Positions 47,301 to 59,256 of a DNA stretch of 64,000 nt are shown one piece after another. The translations under genes and the position numbers were made by a program. This DNA comes from Diploscapter coronatus (lineage: Eukaryota > Nematoda > Chromadorea > Rhabditida > Rhabditidae), in assembly GCA_964036155.1 (NCBI GenBank), contig OZ038422.1:17755201-17819200 (forward strand), written 5' to 3'. The notes below the pieces were generated by a model that ran no database searches, was not told the origin of the DNA, and saw only the letters and a program-made list of their open reading frames with translations. Position 1 is the stretch's first letter; each line of letters starts with the position of its first letter.

Positions 47301-47388
47301 TCTTTCCGATCGGCTGAGGCTTAACGACGTCTTCAGAGGTCGATTCCAATTCAGTCACAGACAATACCAGCACAGGGTCACTGCTCAT
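44346..47388 (-). CDS. Cation diffusion facilitator zinc transporter (ZnT2/3/4/8-like)
   Basis: Exons: 47388-47222, 46933-46690, 46357-46249, 46077-46003, 45955-45881, 45822-45766, 45541-45397, 45352-45253, 45208-45100, 44885-44751, then less certain 44708-44647 and 44423-44346; ~451 aa. The N-terminus is cytosolic with His clusters (HEHAHGHSHGHGHSH, SHSHVH, DDAEHGHSHGG). TM1-2 read VLWAVAALSAVFICAELTGG and ATDAMHMLSDLLSFIISIAA with the H-x3-D metal site. SFGYDRAEVLGAMLSILILW follows. A second His loop (HLHSHAGGGSHGHSH) precedes TM5 ALIHVIGDFVQSIGVLIAAL with the second H-x3-D. TM6 is DPICTFFFSIIVLF. The C-terminal domain shows LMEGTPRGLDFNEV and GVTGVHDLHIWS. By family it exchanges Zn2+ for H+ to load vesicles or export zinc. 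Exon 9 ends at a GC donor (GAAG|GCTAGT). The last two exons are read in a frame that conflicts with the best family match (see findings). Confidence 0.9.
46471..46616. mobile_element. MITE, GAAATAGT-core family, in ZnT intron 2
   Basis: The left arm GCAACGTTGGAAATCACGAG, ACCACGAGACG is inverted at the right (GTCTCGTGGTCTCGCGGTTT,TCAAATAGCC). The core GAAATAGTGTAGG is mirrored by CCTATACTATTTCGCC. Confidence 0.85.
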
Positions 47389-48954
47389 TTCTGAAGATGA
47401 TACGTATTATGCTAATTGCTAGAAACCTAACATTCGGCTGATCGAAGGATCATCGCAAAATTTAGATTAATTAATTAATTATTTTATACATAAGTTTTTA
47501 GAAGAAAAAAAATATAGTCAGAAGTGTAGGAAATATATGTAAGATTGCAATTCTATTAAGCAGCAATGATCAACGTATTATCTGATTGAAATTTTCTAAA
47601 TGTTCGCGAACTAGATGAAAGATAATATCAACTCGGCAAGGACATTTTGACCAACCATGTTATACGAAATTAGGCTTGAAAATTAGTGCAAAAATTGAAA
47701 ATAAACTGATAAATCTCCTTATGAAAGTGAAAAGTTATATGCGGTTTTACAAAAGCTTACGATACCAATGGAATCACTGACTGAATAAACTATTCAGACT
47801 TTTAGCTAAAGGGCAAAAAGTAAAACAATTACTGAACACATCATGGCTCGGTTGACTAAGAAAGAGCTTATAAATGAAACGAAAAATGAGGAGAAATTTG
47901 ATAAGCAAAGGCGAAAATGGCGAGGCCTATAGGAATGTAGGCGGGTAATCTGACTGCATAGAGAGTTATGCTCTAAATCGACCAGGCGCGTGTCCAGTGC
48001 CTATCTGCTGGTCTTTCTGCACTGACAAGCCTAGCTGTTTTCGTCATACTTTTTCATCAGCATATCTTCGTGCCCGTTTATGTTTGACTTAACGATAGGT
48101 CCATTCACCTGACACCATTCGAAAGTGAGGTTTTTCGATATTAAACAGTAATAATCAATTTTATGCCTCATTATCAATTTGAATGCATTGTGTTTTGAAT
48201 TATCTTCATTTGCACATTTCAATTTCAATTGTTCGTGAATAGCGACTTTGCAATTCAATTTCATTGTTTATTTTATCGAAAGAAACTTTGAATGAATCAA
48301 AATTGAAAGGCCATGTGAGTGATGATAGTTGAAAGCAGAAGCACAAAGATAAGGATGAAAATGCAGATCAAGAGCAGGAGATAAGGAGGGGAATACGAAA
48401 TGAAGAAATGAGATGGAATGAGTCAGGAATGATGCAATTCGGACGCTGAAATTTCGAATGACCAAAGTGAGCAACTCAATTACGATTTTGACGATAGCGT
48501 CAGAAGTTGTAGATCTTTAGGCAGACAAAAGGTCAAAATGAAATGTGAAACCGTATCAAATCGAACTGAAAAGTCGTGAAAGAAATCGCACATCTGGCAA
48601 ATCGAAACTTCTCTTTTCCGTTAGCTTCTTTTCTTTTTCATTCCTTCTTTCGCTCGTCTTCTTTCTTCCTCTCCATTGCGTTCGTCTTATCCGTTGCGCT
48701 TCGTATTTTGCTCCATATTGATCCGAAAAGCTGGCGAAGAAAAAAGAGGGGCACGCAGAAAATTTGTTTTATGTAGAAGTTTCATGAAATTTTATCATTC
48801 TCGAGATCGGCGTACAGCAAGGTATAGAAAGAAATAAGCTCCGCCCATATTGACTCGATGCTTTGCCTTGCGTTTGCTGGATCAGTGTGGCTCTAGAAAA
48901 TGTTCAATTTTTCGTATTATTCTTTTACAACTTCTTTTACTTTAGCATCTTGCG
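47389..48954. other. Divergent intergenic region between ZnT and Mpv17-like gene
   Basis: 1.57 kb separates the two start codons, so it is a shared upstream region for divergent genes. The 77-codon minus frame 48031-48264 (MKLNCKVAIHEQLKLKCANE) has mixed composition but no splice context, so I do not call it. Confidence 0.5.
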
Positions 48955-50969
48955 ATGCTTCTGCGAGCCGTGCGAGCTTACAACAATGCTCTGCAGCGTC
49001 GGCCTCTCGCAGTACAGATGATCTCCGCAGGTCGGTTAGCTCAAATTAGTCCATTTTTGTAAAAATTCAAAATGATGCTATTTGAAAATGGAATTTTTTC
49101 TTTTAGGAATAATAAGTGGTGGAGGAGACGTGTTCGCGCAGCTCGTTTTAGAGGAGGGGAAGAAGTCGTACGATCCTTGGCGAACAGCACGATTCTTCTC
49201 ACTCGCTGCACTCTTTGTTGTAAGTTTTATCGATTTATCCTGGCTGAAAATTAAACTAAACAATTCAAAAAGTACTATACTATCCTTTTATAATCATGTT
49301 TTAAAATTATAATGTTCCTTAAAAAAACTTTGAAACTAGAATGGGCGCGAAATGTTCAATAATATCACGGGCACATAAAATATCCACTTTCGGAGAGACA
49401 TGTCTAAAGCCTTTAAAGAAATTTTCACTTGTGAAAACTAAGAGAATTTTATTTAGTTCAACTTTTAAGAATAGCTCATCATGCTAATATGAAACTAAAT
49501 TTTCACTTTATTGAACTACGTTGAATTCTACAAGTTTTTCAAGTATTTTTTTATTTTAAAATGTTTGCCTGATTGTTGTATTCTCGCACAAATTAAATTA
49601 TTTTCCACGAAATTTAATAAAATTCATTTATTTTATTCAGGCTCCAGCAGTATCTACCTGGTTTCGTGTTCTCGAGCGAGTTCACAGCGTCAACCCAAAA
49701 CTAACTCCGCTCAAGCGAGTCATCATTGATCAGGTACAAAATAATTACTTTACTTGATAATTTCGTGAATGTTTTGCCCAATGCGATCATTTTGTAATGA
49801 CTGTTCAGTTTTATAACACATGAAATTAGCATGTTGATCAACTAGGGGGTGAATAAAAATACGTAATAACTCGAAAACGAAAGTACTCCAAGAGAAGTGC
49901 CGATTAGTCGTCAAAAACAGCTAAAGAAAAAGTTGCATTGAAATCGATGGCTAATTTGTGTTTCATTCTGCGTATTTTCATTTACACGTTATTAAACTAT
50001 CTTCTACCACATGTTTATTTGATCGGACTGATATAATAGTAAACCCGTGATTCTAGACTAACACATTTTATGAATATGATGACATACAAAATTGATTCGT
50101 TTACAATTTTGAGAATCGAATTATTTTCAGTCGACATTTGGCCCCTGCTTCAATGCTGTCTTCCTGTTTATTCTTCGAATGACGGAGGGAAATTCAGTGG
50201 AGAACGCAGCCAAGAAAGTCAAGAACGAATGGCCCACTATTTGGATGAATTCGCTCAAGGTATCGAGGAGTTTTCGAAGGATACAATTTAGGAGATTGTT
50301 TATCTCCTCTTTTACCAATAAGAGATTTTAAAGTGAAGATATTCGATTTGTTATTCCAGCTATGGCCGGCCGTACAAATCTTCAATTTCTACCTGGCGCC
50401 CCTCAACTATCGAGTTATCATTGTTCAAGTTGTGGCATTTTTCTGGAACTCCTACATCTCATACGCCACTCAAAATGCTCCAAAGGTTAGTTTTAATTTC
50501 GTTATTATTTTTAATTCAAGAAATTATCTAGATCTTATTAGAACGTCGTATTAATCTTATTTTTATCCTTCTTAACGAACCTTTTCTTTTAATCAAACCT
50601 CTAGTAAAAAGTTGAACAAATTTTGAAAGAATGCCTCTATTGGCAAATTTTTACAACTGGCAGTTGGCATCTCTTTTAATTCGAATGTCTAGTTTCGGTT
50701 TATTAGCAGTTGGTCTAAATTTATTACAGACCTATTATAATAATTCTTGATATTTTCCATTCTGGGTATGTAGGCAGTTTTCCTACGTAGCCTATTTTTC
50801 CAATCATCATTATCTTATGACCTGCATAACATCGAAATACGACAATTTCGAAATTTTAAACTCCTACTTTAATTTTAGTCATCTTCATTACCGAAAAAAC
50901 TTATTATCTTTTATATATTTTCTCAAATATTCTTCTTCATATCCTTACAAAGAATTTCAGATTATCTAA
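48955..50969 (+). CDS. mpv17-like: Mpv17/PMP22-family membrane protein
   Basis: Exons: 48955-49030, 49107-49219, 49641-49733, 50131-50259, 50360-50485, 50961-50969; 181 aa, against 176 in human MPV17. It is colinear with the family: [135 protein letters not shown]. Four TM helices are expected. MPV17 acts in the mitochondrial inner membrane and supports mtDNA maintenance; PXMP2 paralogues are peroxisomal, so location is inferred. The last exon would be only three codons (ATT ATC TAA). Confidence 0.92.
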
Positions 50970-51507
50970 AACTAAAGTGCTCCTCCGATTGACCAAAACG
51001 TCAAACAATGCTCAAATTGATGGTCCAAATAAGAGTCAGGCAATTTTTATTGCTATTTTTTTTAGAAATTTTTCTTCTTTTTCAACTGATTACGGGTCTA
51101 GATTTTTCACTTATTTTTGAGCCATGGAGCTTTGTCAAAAAGCTTATCACTTCATATCATATAGTTACCGCATTCTCTAGAAAGGTGGTCAAGCAGTTCT
51201 AATTATAGAACATCTTTAATCCAAGAGAATACGGTATTATAGATAGAAGATATAGTCAGCACATATAGATAAAGTAGATTTATTAGAATAACGCGGCTAA
51301 GTTGGACTGTTGGTTGTTGAATTCGTTGAAATATTCAGTAATTTGTCGGGTAATTTACCTATTCGTAGCGTTTTTCGCTATATTCTTCACGAGTTGGTTT
51401 AGCTTATCATTTCATTGTTCTTTCTCATGCCACTTGCCACTCGAATTTATTATTTCTAAGCAATGTTTAGTTGTAGAAGATTTTATAAAAACGGTAGATC
51501 TATGTCT

Positions 51508-51866
51508 AGAGACCGCAAATGGTTTTACATAGTTTCGAGTTTTCTAAAGTGTTCTACTTGAAATAATCAAATACAATGCAACTAAAACATTAATGAAGAA
51601 AAAGATAAAATAAAATAATTTTTAGTCGAAAGGTGCACCAAAATCGGCCAGGAAAAGGAATACGATTTCATGAGATATCCCGCGAGCGCCTGCAGACGCG
51701 CACTTCCTGACAAGATTTTCTTATGAACAGCCATTTTTACGGGTGGTGCATCGATTCTGATAGCGATCTTTGGTGAACAGTAGCTTTGAAGGGGGTTTGC
51801 CTTTTATTTTGGGCGCTTTCAATGACCACTTTTTGAGCAAAAGCGCAAAACTCGTCCCACCCCTCA
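51508..51866. mobile_element. Diverged copy of the GGGACCGCAA repeat
   Basis: The left end AGAGACCGCAAATGGTTTTA and internal blocks (ACGCGCACTTCCTGA, ATGACCACTTTTTGAGCAAA, AGCG) align with 59257-59613. The right tip is eroded. Confidence 0.7.
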
Positions 51867-51954
51867 ACTTCTTTCAAATAGCTGCAGATACCAAAATGTT
51901 AGGATTAAACTGCTGTGCTTTCTAAAGAAAAATGTTTCATTTTATCAACTTGTG

Positions 51955-52150
51955 ATGCTTCTGCGAACCGTGTAGGTCTATCACAACGCTCTGCAACGTC
52001 GACCGCTCACAGTGCAAATTATCTCTGCAGGTTGGTTGCTTCAAATCTCTTACTTTTTTTCGCAGTTTTAAGACGACACAATATGAAATTTGTGGTTTCA
52101 GGAATGATATGCGGACGACACTTTATTTCATTTATTCTTCTATTCAATTC
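51955..52150 (+). pseudogene. Mpv17-like pseudogene (exon 1 and start of exon 2)
   Basis: 51955-52030 matches exon 1 of the gene at 48955 over all 76 bases with about 85% identity, including the following GT donor. Codon 7 is TAG (51973-51975). After a 70-bp intron the AG|GAATGATATGCGG start of exon 2 is still visible (GMICG versus GIISG), and then similarity ends. The upstream bases (CTTGTGATGCTTCTGCGAAC versus CTTGCGATGCTTCTGCGAGC) also match, so it is a tandem genomic duplicate, not a retrocopy. Confidence 0.85.
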
Positions 52151-53576
52151 TCTAGAAGAAAGTAAAGCCATACTTCATTAAAGCAGTTCAATTTGTCAAC
52201 GGAGGTATGGCCTGCCATGCAGTTATTGAACTCCTTGAATATTAATATCGTGTACGGGTAATCGTTGCATTCTTTACGAGTTGTTTTATTTTATCGTCTC
52301 ATTGTGTCTGTGCTTAGCAAATGACTGTTTTATAGCACCCAAAATTGTCTATTTCTTCGTACGAAATGGTTTGTCTTATCATTCGACACTTTAAATTTAG
52401 CCTATCGATTTTCTCCTTCTCTTTCAATTCCATTATATAATTTATTATGACCTTGATTCGAAGATATGGTGCGATGATATTTTCGCGTTCGCTTTATTTA
52501 CCAGTTTTCAGTAGTTCTCATTCAAATGACCGGAAACTAGATAACTGTCGTCGCAATAACTATGACTTTGACTAGATTAGCGATAAGAGATAAGCAATAA
52601 CATATCAATTATTGAGAAGGTTAAATGGTGCGGTTTTCTCGAGACGAAAATTGTTTATTATAGGGACTTGTAGTCATAAAAATTCAGCGATATTTTGAAT
52701 CTGTCGAACTGCAGTCTGATCGCGAAGACTAATATTTCTGTTGACAGAATCTTGTTTGGATCATCAATATTTGGTAAAATTCGTATTGCGATCCAAGCAA
52801 AACGATTCTTCCTGTCTGATAATTTTCATCATCCTGAATGAATGCACTTGCAAATCACATTCTAGTACATAAATAATTCAATTGTAACTGAATGACAATT
52901 ACATAAAATGGGTTTGCATCCCGTTGCCTGTGGCCTATCTTTAATAATAATCTCTTGATTAATGGTAGCCGTATATGTAAAGGGCGCAAGTGGATTTCGA
53001 AATACGAAGCTTGATTAATGGGAATAGGATCATATGAAACCTGGTTTTTACTGATTCTTACAACCTTTACCAGTTTTAAAAGGAATAATCCCGTCGAAAG
53101 TTATGACGTCGAGAAAACGTCCTTCGAACTCCCATTTTGCTAACAATTTTTCGTCAATTGCATTTGCGATTGGGATTTGAATACAGTCAATCGTCTGCTA
53201 AATTTTCAAAATCGTTATTTCTCCCATCACTTCACGTTCACTTGAGGGAAGGAGCAGCAAGGTTCCAGTCCATCGACTACTGTTTGAGAGTTGAATAAAA
53301 GCGCATGAAAATTGTTTAAAATGTCGATTCTTTTTAATTTCAAGACATATAATTTTTGACAAGTCCTGCTGTGAATCAGTCGAGTGTCAAGAAAGGAAAG
53401 CCGTTCATCCCTTGGTCGATTACATTTTTTGCAAAGACCGCCATGAAACCCCTTCACTTTTAAAATATCTTAGGTGGCAAAAAATCGCTTTATAAAATTC
53501 GTTTCGAAAATCTGGCTCCATTTGCGCCCTCTACATACATGTTCAGATTCAGATTGAGGACTTAATTGTTGATGCA

Positions 53577-56500
53577 ATGAGACGAATGGCCAAAATAGCA
53601 GCAGTAACAAGAGTAGCAGCAGAGAACAGTGCTTCCTTTCCCTGCTCTCCCTGTTGTAGCCATTCTCACTCTGTTTTCTCTGCGACTCCACCCCCTTCAT
53701 TCCTTGTCACCAGATGTCTGTTTCCTTCTTCTCCTTCTTTCTCATTCTCTCTATTCCCTTCTACTCGATACATTTCTTCAACAAGTGACCATTCTGCGAG
53801 AAGGCAGAAAATGAACAACTCGACAGCGACTGATGTGCCTACCAATGTGAATGGCACTTGCAATGGGACGAACGGAATGAACGGAGCTGCTGCAAAAAGC
53901 GAGGCAGAGGACACTCCCTACACTTCTTATGAGGTATGCCGATTTTGAAATGAATAGAAGCCGTTGCTAAGGAGTTTGTGATTGATAAGGATAAGCTAAC
54001 TGAAAAAAACGAAGACTAGAATATTCTATTGAAAGGAAATGTTTGAAATTGATGCAAAAGTCGATGGGTTGAGTAATTTCGATCTACTAAAATTTCAGTT
54101 ACTTTTGGATGCCTGAATATAAATTGATTTATTTTGTTTCAGGAAGCAATCATCAAGTTGAACAGCCTTCAGTCGAATGCAGCGACGATTCAGAAGTTGC
54201 GAGACCGAAGAGACTCGATTCAGGCGGAGAATGTGCCCAAAACCGTTCGCTGCCTTCAAACACTCGGAATTTCGGTGATATTGCTTGATTTTCTGATTGT
54301 TCGTTTATTAACGACTAGTGATATAGCGATCGTAAATGCGCGTTTGTTTTGACCTGCTGATGCGAATTGCAAATGATAAGGACAGTTGCTGATTAATGGC
54401 TTGGGAGATATGCGCAAGAAATGGAAATAAGAACAGGGCTGCAGGCTCAGCAGAGACTAGTCGAGGCGAAACGAACTCGTCTGCCTAAACCTGAAATAGG
54501 CGACTAATCGCTGAGAGGCCAAGTCTTATCAGTTCTCTGAGTATCCGGGAACTTATTGTCCAGTCATGCTGCAAACTACAAATAGAAAATGCAGGCAACT
54601 TGCAAATCTCAAACCTTTAAGTCATGCGAAATAGTGCGGGAAGAGAATCTTATCCCTACCATTTTTCACTCTATTTTTCATTACTTGTGGGCTCGTAGGC
54701 TTGGGATTTTTTAAATAGTCAAAATTAATAATAAAACAGAGAAATGCCTTCATAATTTGAATAAACCTAAGTTAAAATTGCCTTCTAAAACGACTCAAAT
54801 CAGCTATTCCAGTTGCAAGACATCGACAAACTGCGAGTGATTCACGTGAGCGGCACGAAAGGGAAGGGATCGACCTGTGCTTTCGTCGAGTCCATTCTCC
54901 GTCATTATGGGTACACTACTGGACTATATACGTATGTCTGTCTTCGTTATCATCACTTCTCCATCTCTAATCTAACAATCAATATTTGTAATCGATGGAA
55001 TTGTTTAGAAGAATTGTCACGATTTTTGCATTGCTATGCAGGAAATAAGTTGTTTTCGCATACTGATCTTCGTGCATTTCTGACAATTTCTATCATTGAG
55101 ACATCAAGTATACAAATCATAAGCTATGTTAAAATACCAAAGATTTATGATTAAGAAATTCTTGCAGATCTCCCCACTTGGTGAGTGCGCGTGAGCGAAT
55201 TCGCATCAACGGGAAACCGATTGACGAAGACACGTTTGCTCGGTACTTTTTCGATGTCTACGATACGCTTTTTGAGGTATAACTTATTCTTTTATCCTTT
55301 ATAAATTTCATATATTAAGGCCGATGCCTCGCACATGCCTCCCTACTTCAAATTCCTGACTCTGCTGGCTTTCCGAATCTTCACCCAAATGCAAGTCGAC
55401 GTGGCCATCATCGAAGTGGGAATCGGAGGAGAATATGACTGCACAAATTGCATTGAGTAGGTCGATTATTTCATGCTGATTAGATCAGCTCCTTCAATAG
55501 AATTCTCATCGTATCAAATGTATTGAAGGAGTTTTGAATAACAATTTTGTTGTGAATGAATGGTAGAGCGATTTGCATTTTACACAACTTCACCTTCGCG
55601 ACTTTCACCAGTTCTCGAGGCGTGAAAGATCCAAATTCTCAATGCTAGAAGTATTCTTACTCAGCATTATTCTGAGTCGGCAAATTATAGAAATTAGTTT
55701 ACTGTTTCTTCTAACAAAGTATGCAATATTTTGATTAAGGAATCCAGTGGTGTGTGGAATAACAACCCTGGACATCGACCACACTTCGCTGCTCGGATCG
55801 ACTTTGCCGCAGATTGCCTGGCACAAGGCCGGCATTCTCAAGGCGCATTCTGTTGCATTCTACACGCCAACTGCACAAGAGGCTGAGGATGTCATTCGAC
55901 AAAGGGCTACTGATAAACAGGTTAGACGAAAGTTTCTATTTTCAAAAATCACTTTCGGTTTTTCAAAATTTTTACTTTCGTCCAGCTCTGGCTGGAATAT
56001 TTGAAATTCGGATTATGAAAGATGCGCTAATTATGTCATATCAAAATTTATCTCTTCTAACTGGATCATTTTCTTTTCATAAAACGAAACATTCATTCTG
56101 CAATTTCATAAGCATTAAATGAAATTAAAAACCAAAAATAATCATCGAAAATGCAATCCAAGCATTATTTTGGACTAATCTTCATTTGTGAAAATTTGCA
56201 AGAAGTTCAACCTTTTCCAAACGTATCATGATATAAACATTTTCAGTGCGAACTATTCCCTGTGCCTCGATTCGAAGATTTCGACTGGAAAGGCCACAAA
56301 TTGTGTGCAGGGATCTGTGGCAGACATCAGACACTCAACATCGCAATGGCTCTGCAACTCACTGCTCGATGGCTCGAACGCACCAAATCTAAGCGTATGT
56401 CATATTGTAAATGAGCGATACTTGGGACGAAATAAAAGGGATGAAAGTTAAATGCTCGGAAATTAGTGCATTGATTACAACAGACTTTACGCTATTACAT

Positions 56501-58844
56501 CATATTCAATTAATGAAGTCGGCGACTATTTGATAATACTCAATGCACACATTACATGTTCGAATTTTTGTATAAGCTATTTCGTCTCAAGTTATCGGTC
56601 ATTGACAATATTTAGAATGTTCACTGAATCAATGTGAAAGAAAGCAAATTTGTCATATATCATTAAGTAGAAATTTTTTTGAGAAACTCGAATTTTGGAG
56701 ATGAATTTTTCTTAAAAAGAACATTAAAATCGACTTTTCAAGGATTTCACAAAATTTATTCTCATTAAAGGAGATATCCCGTAATTTTCAGATGCAATTG
56801 AATCATTCGTTCCTGGCAAAGGATTTTCCGTTCCCATTGAAATGATCAAGGGCATCGAGAATTGTCGCTGGCCTGGCAGAAGTCACATTGTTGAGACTGA
56901 AAGAGCTAAATACTTTCTGGATGGAGCACACACACCCAAGAGTATGGAGGTAAGCTTGATTGAGTAAAAGTGAAGTGACTGGGATGAATTGTTGCATGTT
57001 AAGGTTTGTGCAGAGTGGTTGTCGGGAGAATTGCAGAAGGAGCCGACCGACTGCAAGCGAGTGCTCGTCTTCCAGTGCACTGCTGACCGATCACCTTCTT
57101 CTCTACTTCCATATCTCAAGGTTGTGTAAATTTGTTTAAAAACGACATCCAACAACATTTTTTTTTATTTATCTGTTCATTCTAAAAGGCTACAGTTTCG
57201 TAAAATCAAGAATAAGAATGACATTTAGCAAAAAAAAATCGATCTAATTCTTAGCTGATCACTTTCCACTTGTCAGTAATAACGCTTTTTTTTTTGTTTT
57301 TCAAGAGATCTTGACATTTCTAAATAACCTAAATTTTAGATCAAAGTAATCTTGTCACATACATAATTTAAAAAAAAAAATAAATAAATAAAAAATTAAA
57401 TTTTCATCTTTTTAGGATCTGAACTTCTCCGAAGCATTGTTCTGCCCAACACTCGTATCTCTGACGCAAGGAAAAAAGTCGGATTTGACGAATTTCAACG
57501 CGTCGACAGAGCAGCAGAAGCAGCGAGCAGAGGAGTGCCGAGTGATTTGGAAGAAATTGACTGGGAAGGTCGGTTTATTCGTGGAATTTCTTTCTATATA
57601 TTAAAAAAAAAAAAAAAAAAACATTATTGATGAAATACAAGGTGGTCTTTTATAATTTAATCTATCACCTACTTTATTGAATAACTCTCTTCTCAATAGA
57701 TATTTTTGAAGACGGCTAGCGAGATCTAATTCTCCTCAGAGGGAGAACTTTGAAAATATATAGCTTTACCCATCTTCCTTTTATGGACGATCCGGGGCAT
57801 AGATAAGGGGATGAAGAATTGGTCTTATACAAGGAAGAGCTCAGAGTTTTGTCCATAGAAAGACGAAACCCTATCTATGCTCCGAGCTATCCATAAATGG
57901 AAAATTATATAAAACCATATATTTTTCAAGTTCCCTCTCTAACATAAGGAGAATTAAATCCCGTTGGCCGTTTTCGAGAGTATTTATTGAGAGGAAAGTT
58001 ATTCAAGAAAATGGGTGTTAAAATATAAAAGATTACCCTGTATTGTCGTAAGATTTGAGCGTAAAAATTTAGACTAATCAAAATATGTAAACAGTTCAGA
58101 GATGAATATTTGCCTAAAGATTAAATTGTATCTCATCATAATCAGAGACATTATCACGCCTCCATCCTCTTTCCAATTCATTCTTCTCTCTCTCAAAGAG
58201 GCAGAACCCACTTCTACGCCCTGAGTTTACTTGTCTCTTCTCTCCACTTACTCTGGAAAATATTGCAGAGATTGTGCAGAGGTTGTTTCCCTGCAGCGGA
58301 AACAGTGGCGCAGCAAGGAAATAACCTCTGCACAACCGCTGCGCTACCTCTGCCAGAGGTAATGCAGCGGTAGTGCAGCGGTTATTTCCATGCTGCGACA
58401 ATGTTGCATAACCTCTGCGCTACCTCTTCAATATTTTTCCGAGTTGTTTTTAGCAACGGGGGAAGAGAATGAAAATGCAAGAGAGGCAAAGGAGTGCAGG
58501 AAGTAAATCCAGGGTGAAAAGGCATTATTCCTCTTTTTGAGTGAAATTTTTGAAAAGAGGATGGAAGCGTGAGTATATTGAAAAGGAAGTGTAAAAGACA
58601 AGTTTGACTTTGCAAGATGCAAATGTATTTAATCGCCAATTGTAAAGGAAAATTTCAATGAAGTAGAACATATTTTATTGAACACCTTCAGGAATCCTTC
58701 GTATTTCCATGCATTTCCTCTGCCATCGCTCACCTCAACCAAAGTCATTCCGATCCGTCTTCCAACCATCTTCTCGTCTGTGTCACAGGAAGCTTGCACC
58801 TCGTTGGAGGCGTTCTTTCCATCATTTCTCCTAACGTTGACTAA
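53577..58844 (+). CDS. fpgs: Folylpolyglutamate synthase, mitochondrial/cytosolic
   Basis: Exons: 53577-53933, 54143-54274, 54813-54931, 55168-55276, 55320-55456, 55740-55920, 56247-56394, 56792-56949, 57004-57120, 57416-57568, 58692-58844; 587 aa. It adds gamma-linked glutamates to folates using ATP, trapping them in the cell. Seen: P-loop [39 protein letters not shown], the signature [82 protein letters not shown] and [14 protein letters not shown] at the end. The first Met opens an Arg/Ser-rich leader ([20 protein letters not shown]), followed by a second Met (53811, [10 protein letters not shown]) just before conserved sequence. This is a dual-start pattern like mammalian FPGS. Intron 10 (57569-58691) holds two foldback elements. 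Confidence 0.93.
54594..54720. mobile_element. MITE, GAAATAGT-core family, in FPGS intron 2
   Basis: The left end GCAACTTGCAAATCTCAAAC then GCGAAATAGTGCGGG, with a diverged inverted right end TAGGCTTGGGATTTTTTAAA. Confidence 0.55.
57634..58044. mobile_element. 411-bp foldback element in FPGS intron 10
   Basis: It is palindromic over almost its whole length. The left tip AATACAAGGTGGTCTTTTAT is inverted at the right (ATAAAAGATTACCCTGTATT). The inner arms share TCTCCTCAGAGGGAGAACTT against AGTTCCCTCTCTAACATAAG,GAGA, and CCCTATCTATGCTCC against GGGGCATAGATAAGGGG near the middle. Confidence 0.9.
58255..58440. mobile_element. MITE with internal repeats in FPGS intron 10
   Basis: Tips GGAAAATATTGCAGAG and CTCTTCAATATTTTTCC are inverted repeats. 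Inside, CCTCTGC/GCAGAGG and GCAGCGGTTA-type units repeat in both orientations around a GC-richer core. Confidence 0.85.
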
Positions 58845-58956
58845 TTTAACAGTTCCTATTCTTTTCCAATTCATTAAAAAATCGGATACTGATTAAATAT
58901 TACAAATTTTTAGTTTTCAACGTTAAATTAGGATATTTTTTCGTTAAAACATTTTG

Positions 58957-59126
58957 TTCACGCCACAACAAGAATGTTGCACACATTCTGCATTTCTCCT
59001 CTCATAGACCCAGCCCCCGAGAAATGTCATGCAGTGCGCGGAGAAGAGATGGCAAATAAAAAGGAGAAGGAAATAGCGAAGGAAAAGAGGGATGGGGTGC
59101 GTGCAACATCCTTGTTGTGGCGTGAA
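58957..59126. mobile_element. MITE with 28-bp terminal inverted repeats
   Basis: The left tip TTCACGCCACAACAAGAATG,TTGCAC is inverted at the right (GTGCAACATCCTTGTTGTGG,CGTGAA). It is 170 bp, with an inner purine-rich stretch. Confidence 0.85.
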
Positions 59127-59256
59127 GATAGTATCACATATACTTGTAAAATTTATCCTGCGAATTATTTTTTGTAGCTTGCCGATGAAAATAGCGCTTT
59201 TACGGGTAACGTTCTGGCAAATTAAACACCTCTTTTTGATTTGGGTAAATAAGGAT

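Larger units (their letters stand above)
50970..53576. other. Intergenic with decayed duplication and repeat
   Basis: It contains a repeat at 51508-51866 related to 59257-59613, a broken copy of Mpv17 exon 1 (51955-52150), and a duplicated flank: TTGTTGAATTCGTTGAAATA at ~51313 resembles TTATTGAACTCCTTGAATAT at ~52222. From 52430 to 53576 I see nothing recognisable besides the promoter side of the next gene. Confidence 0.55.
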
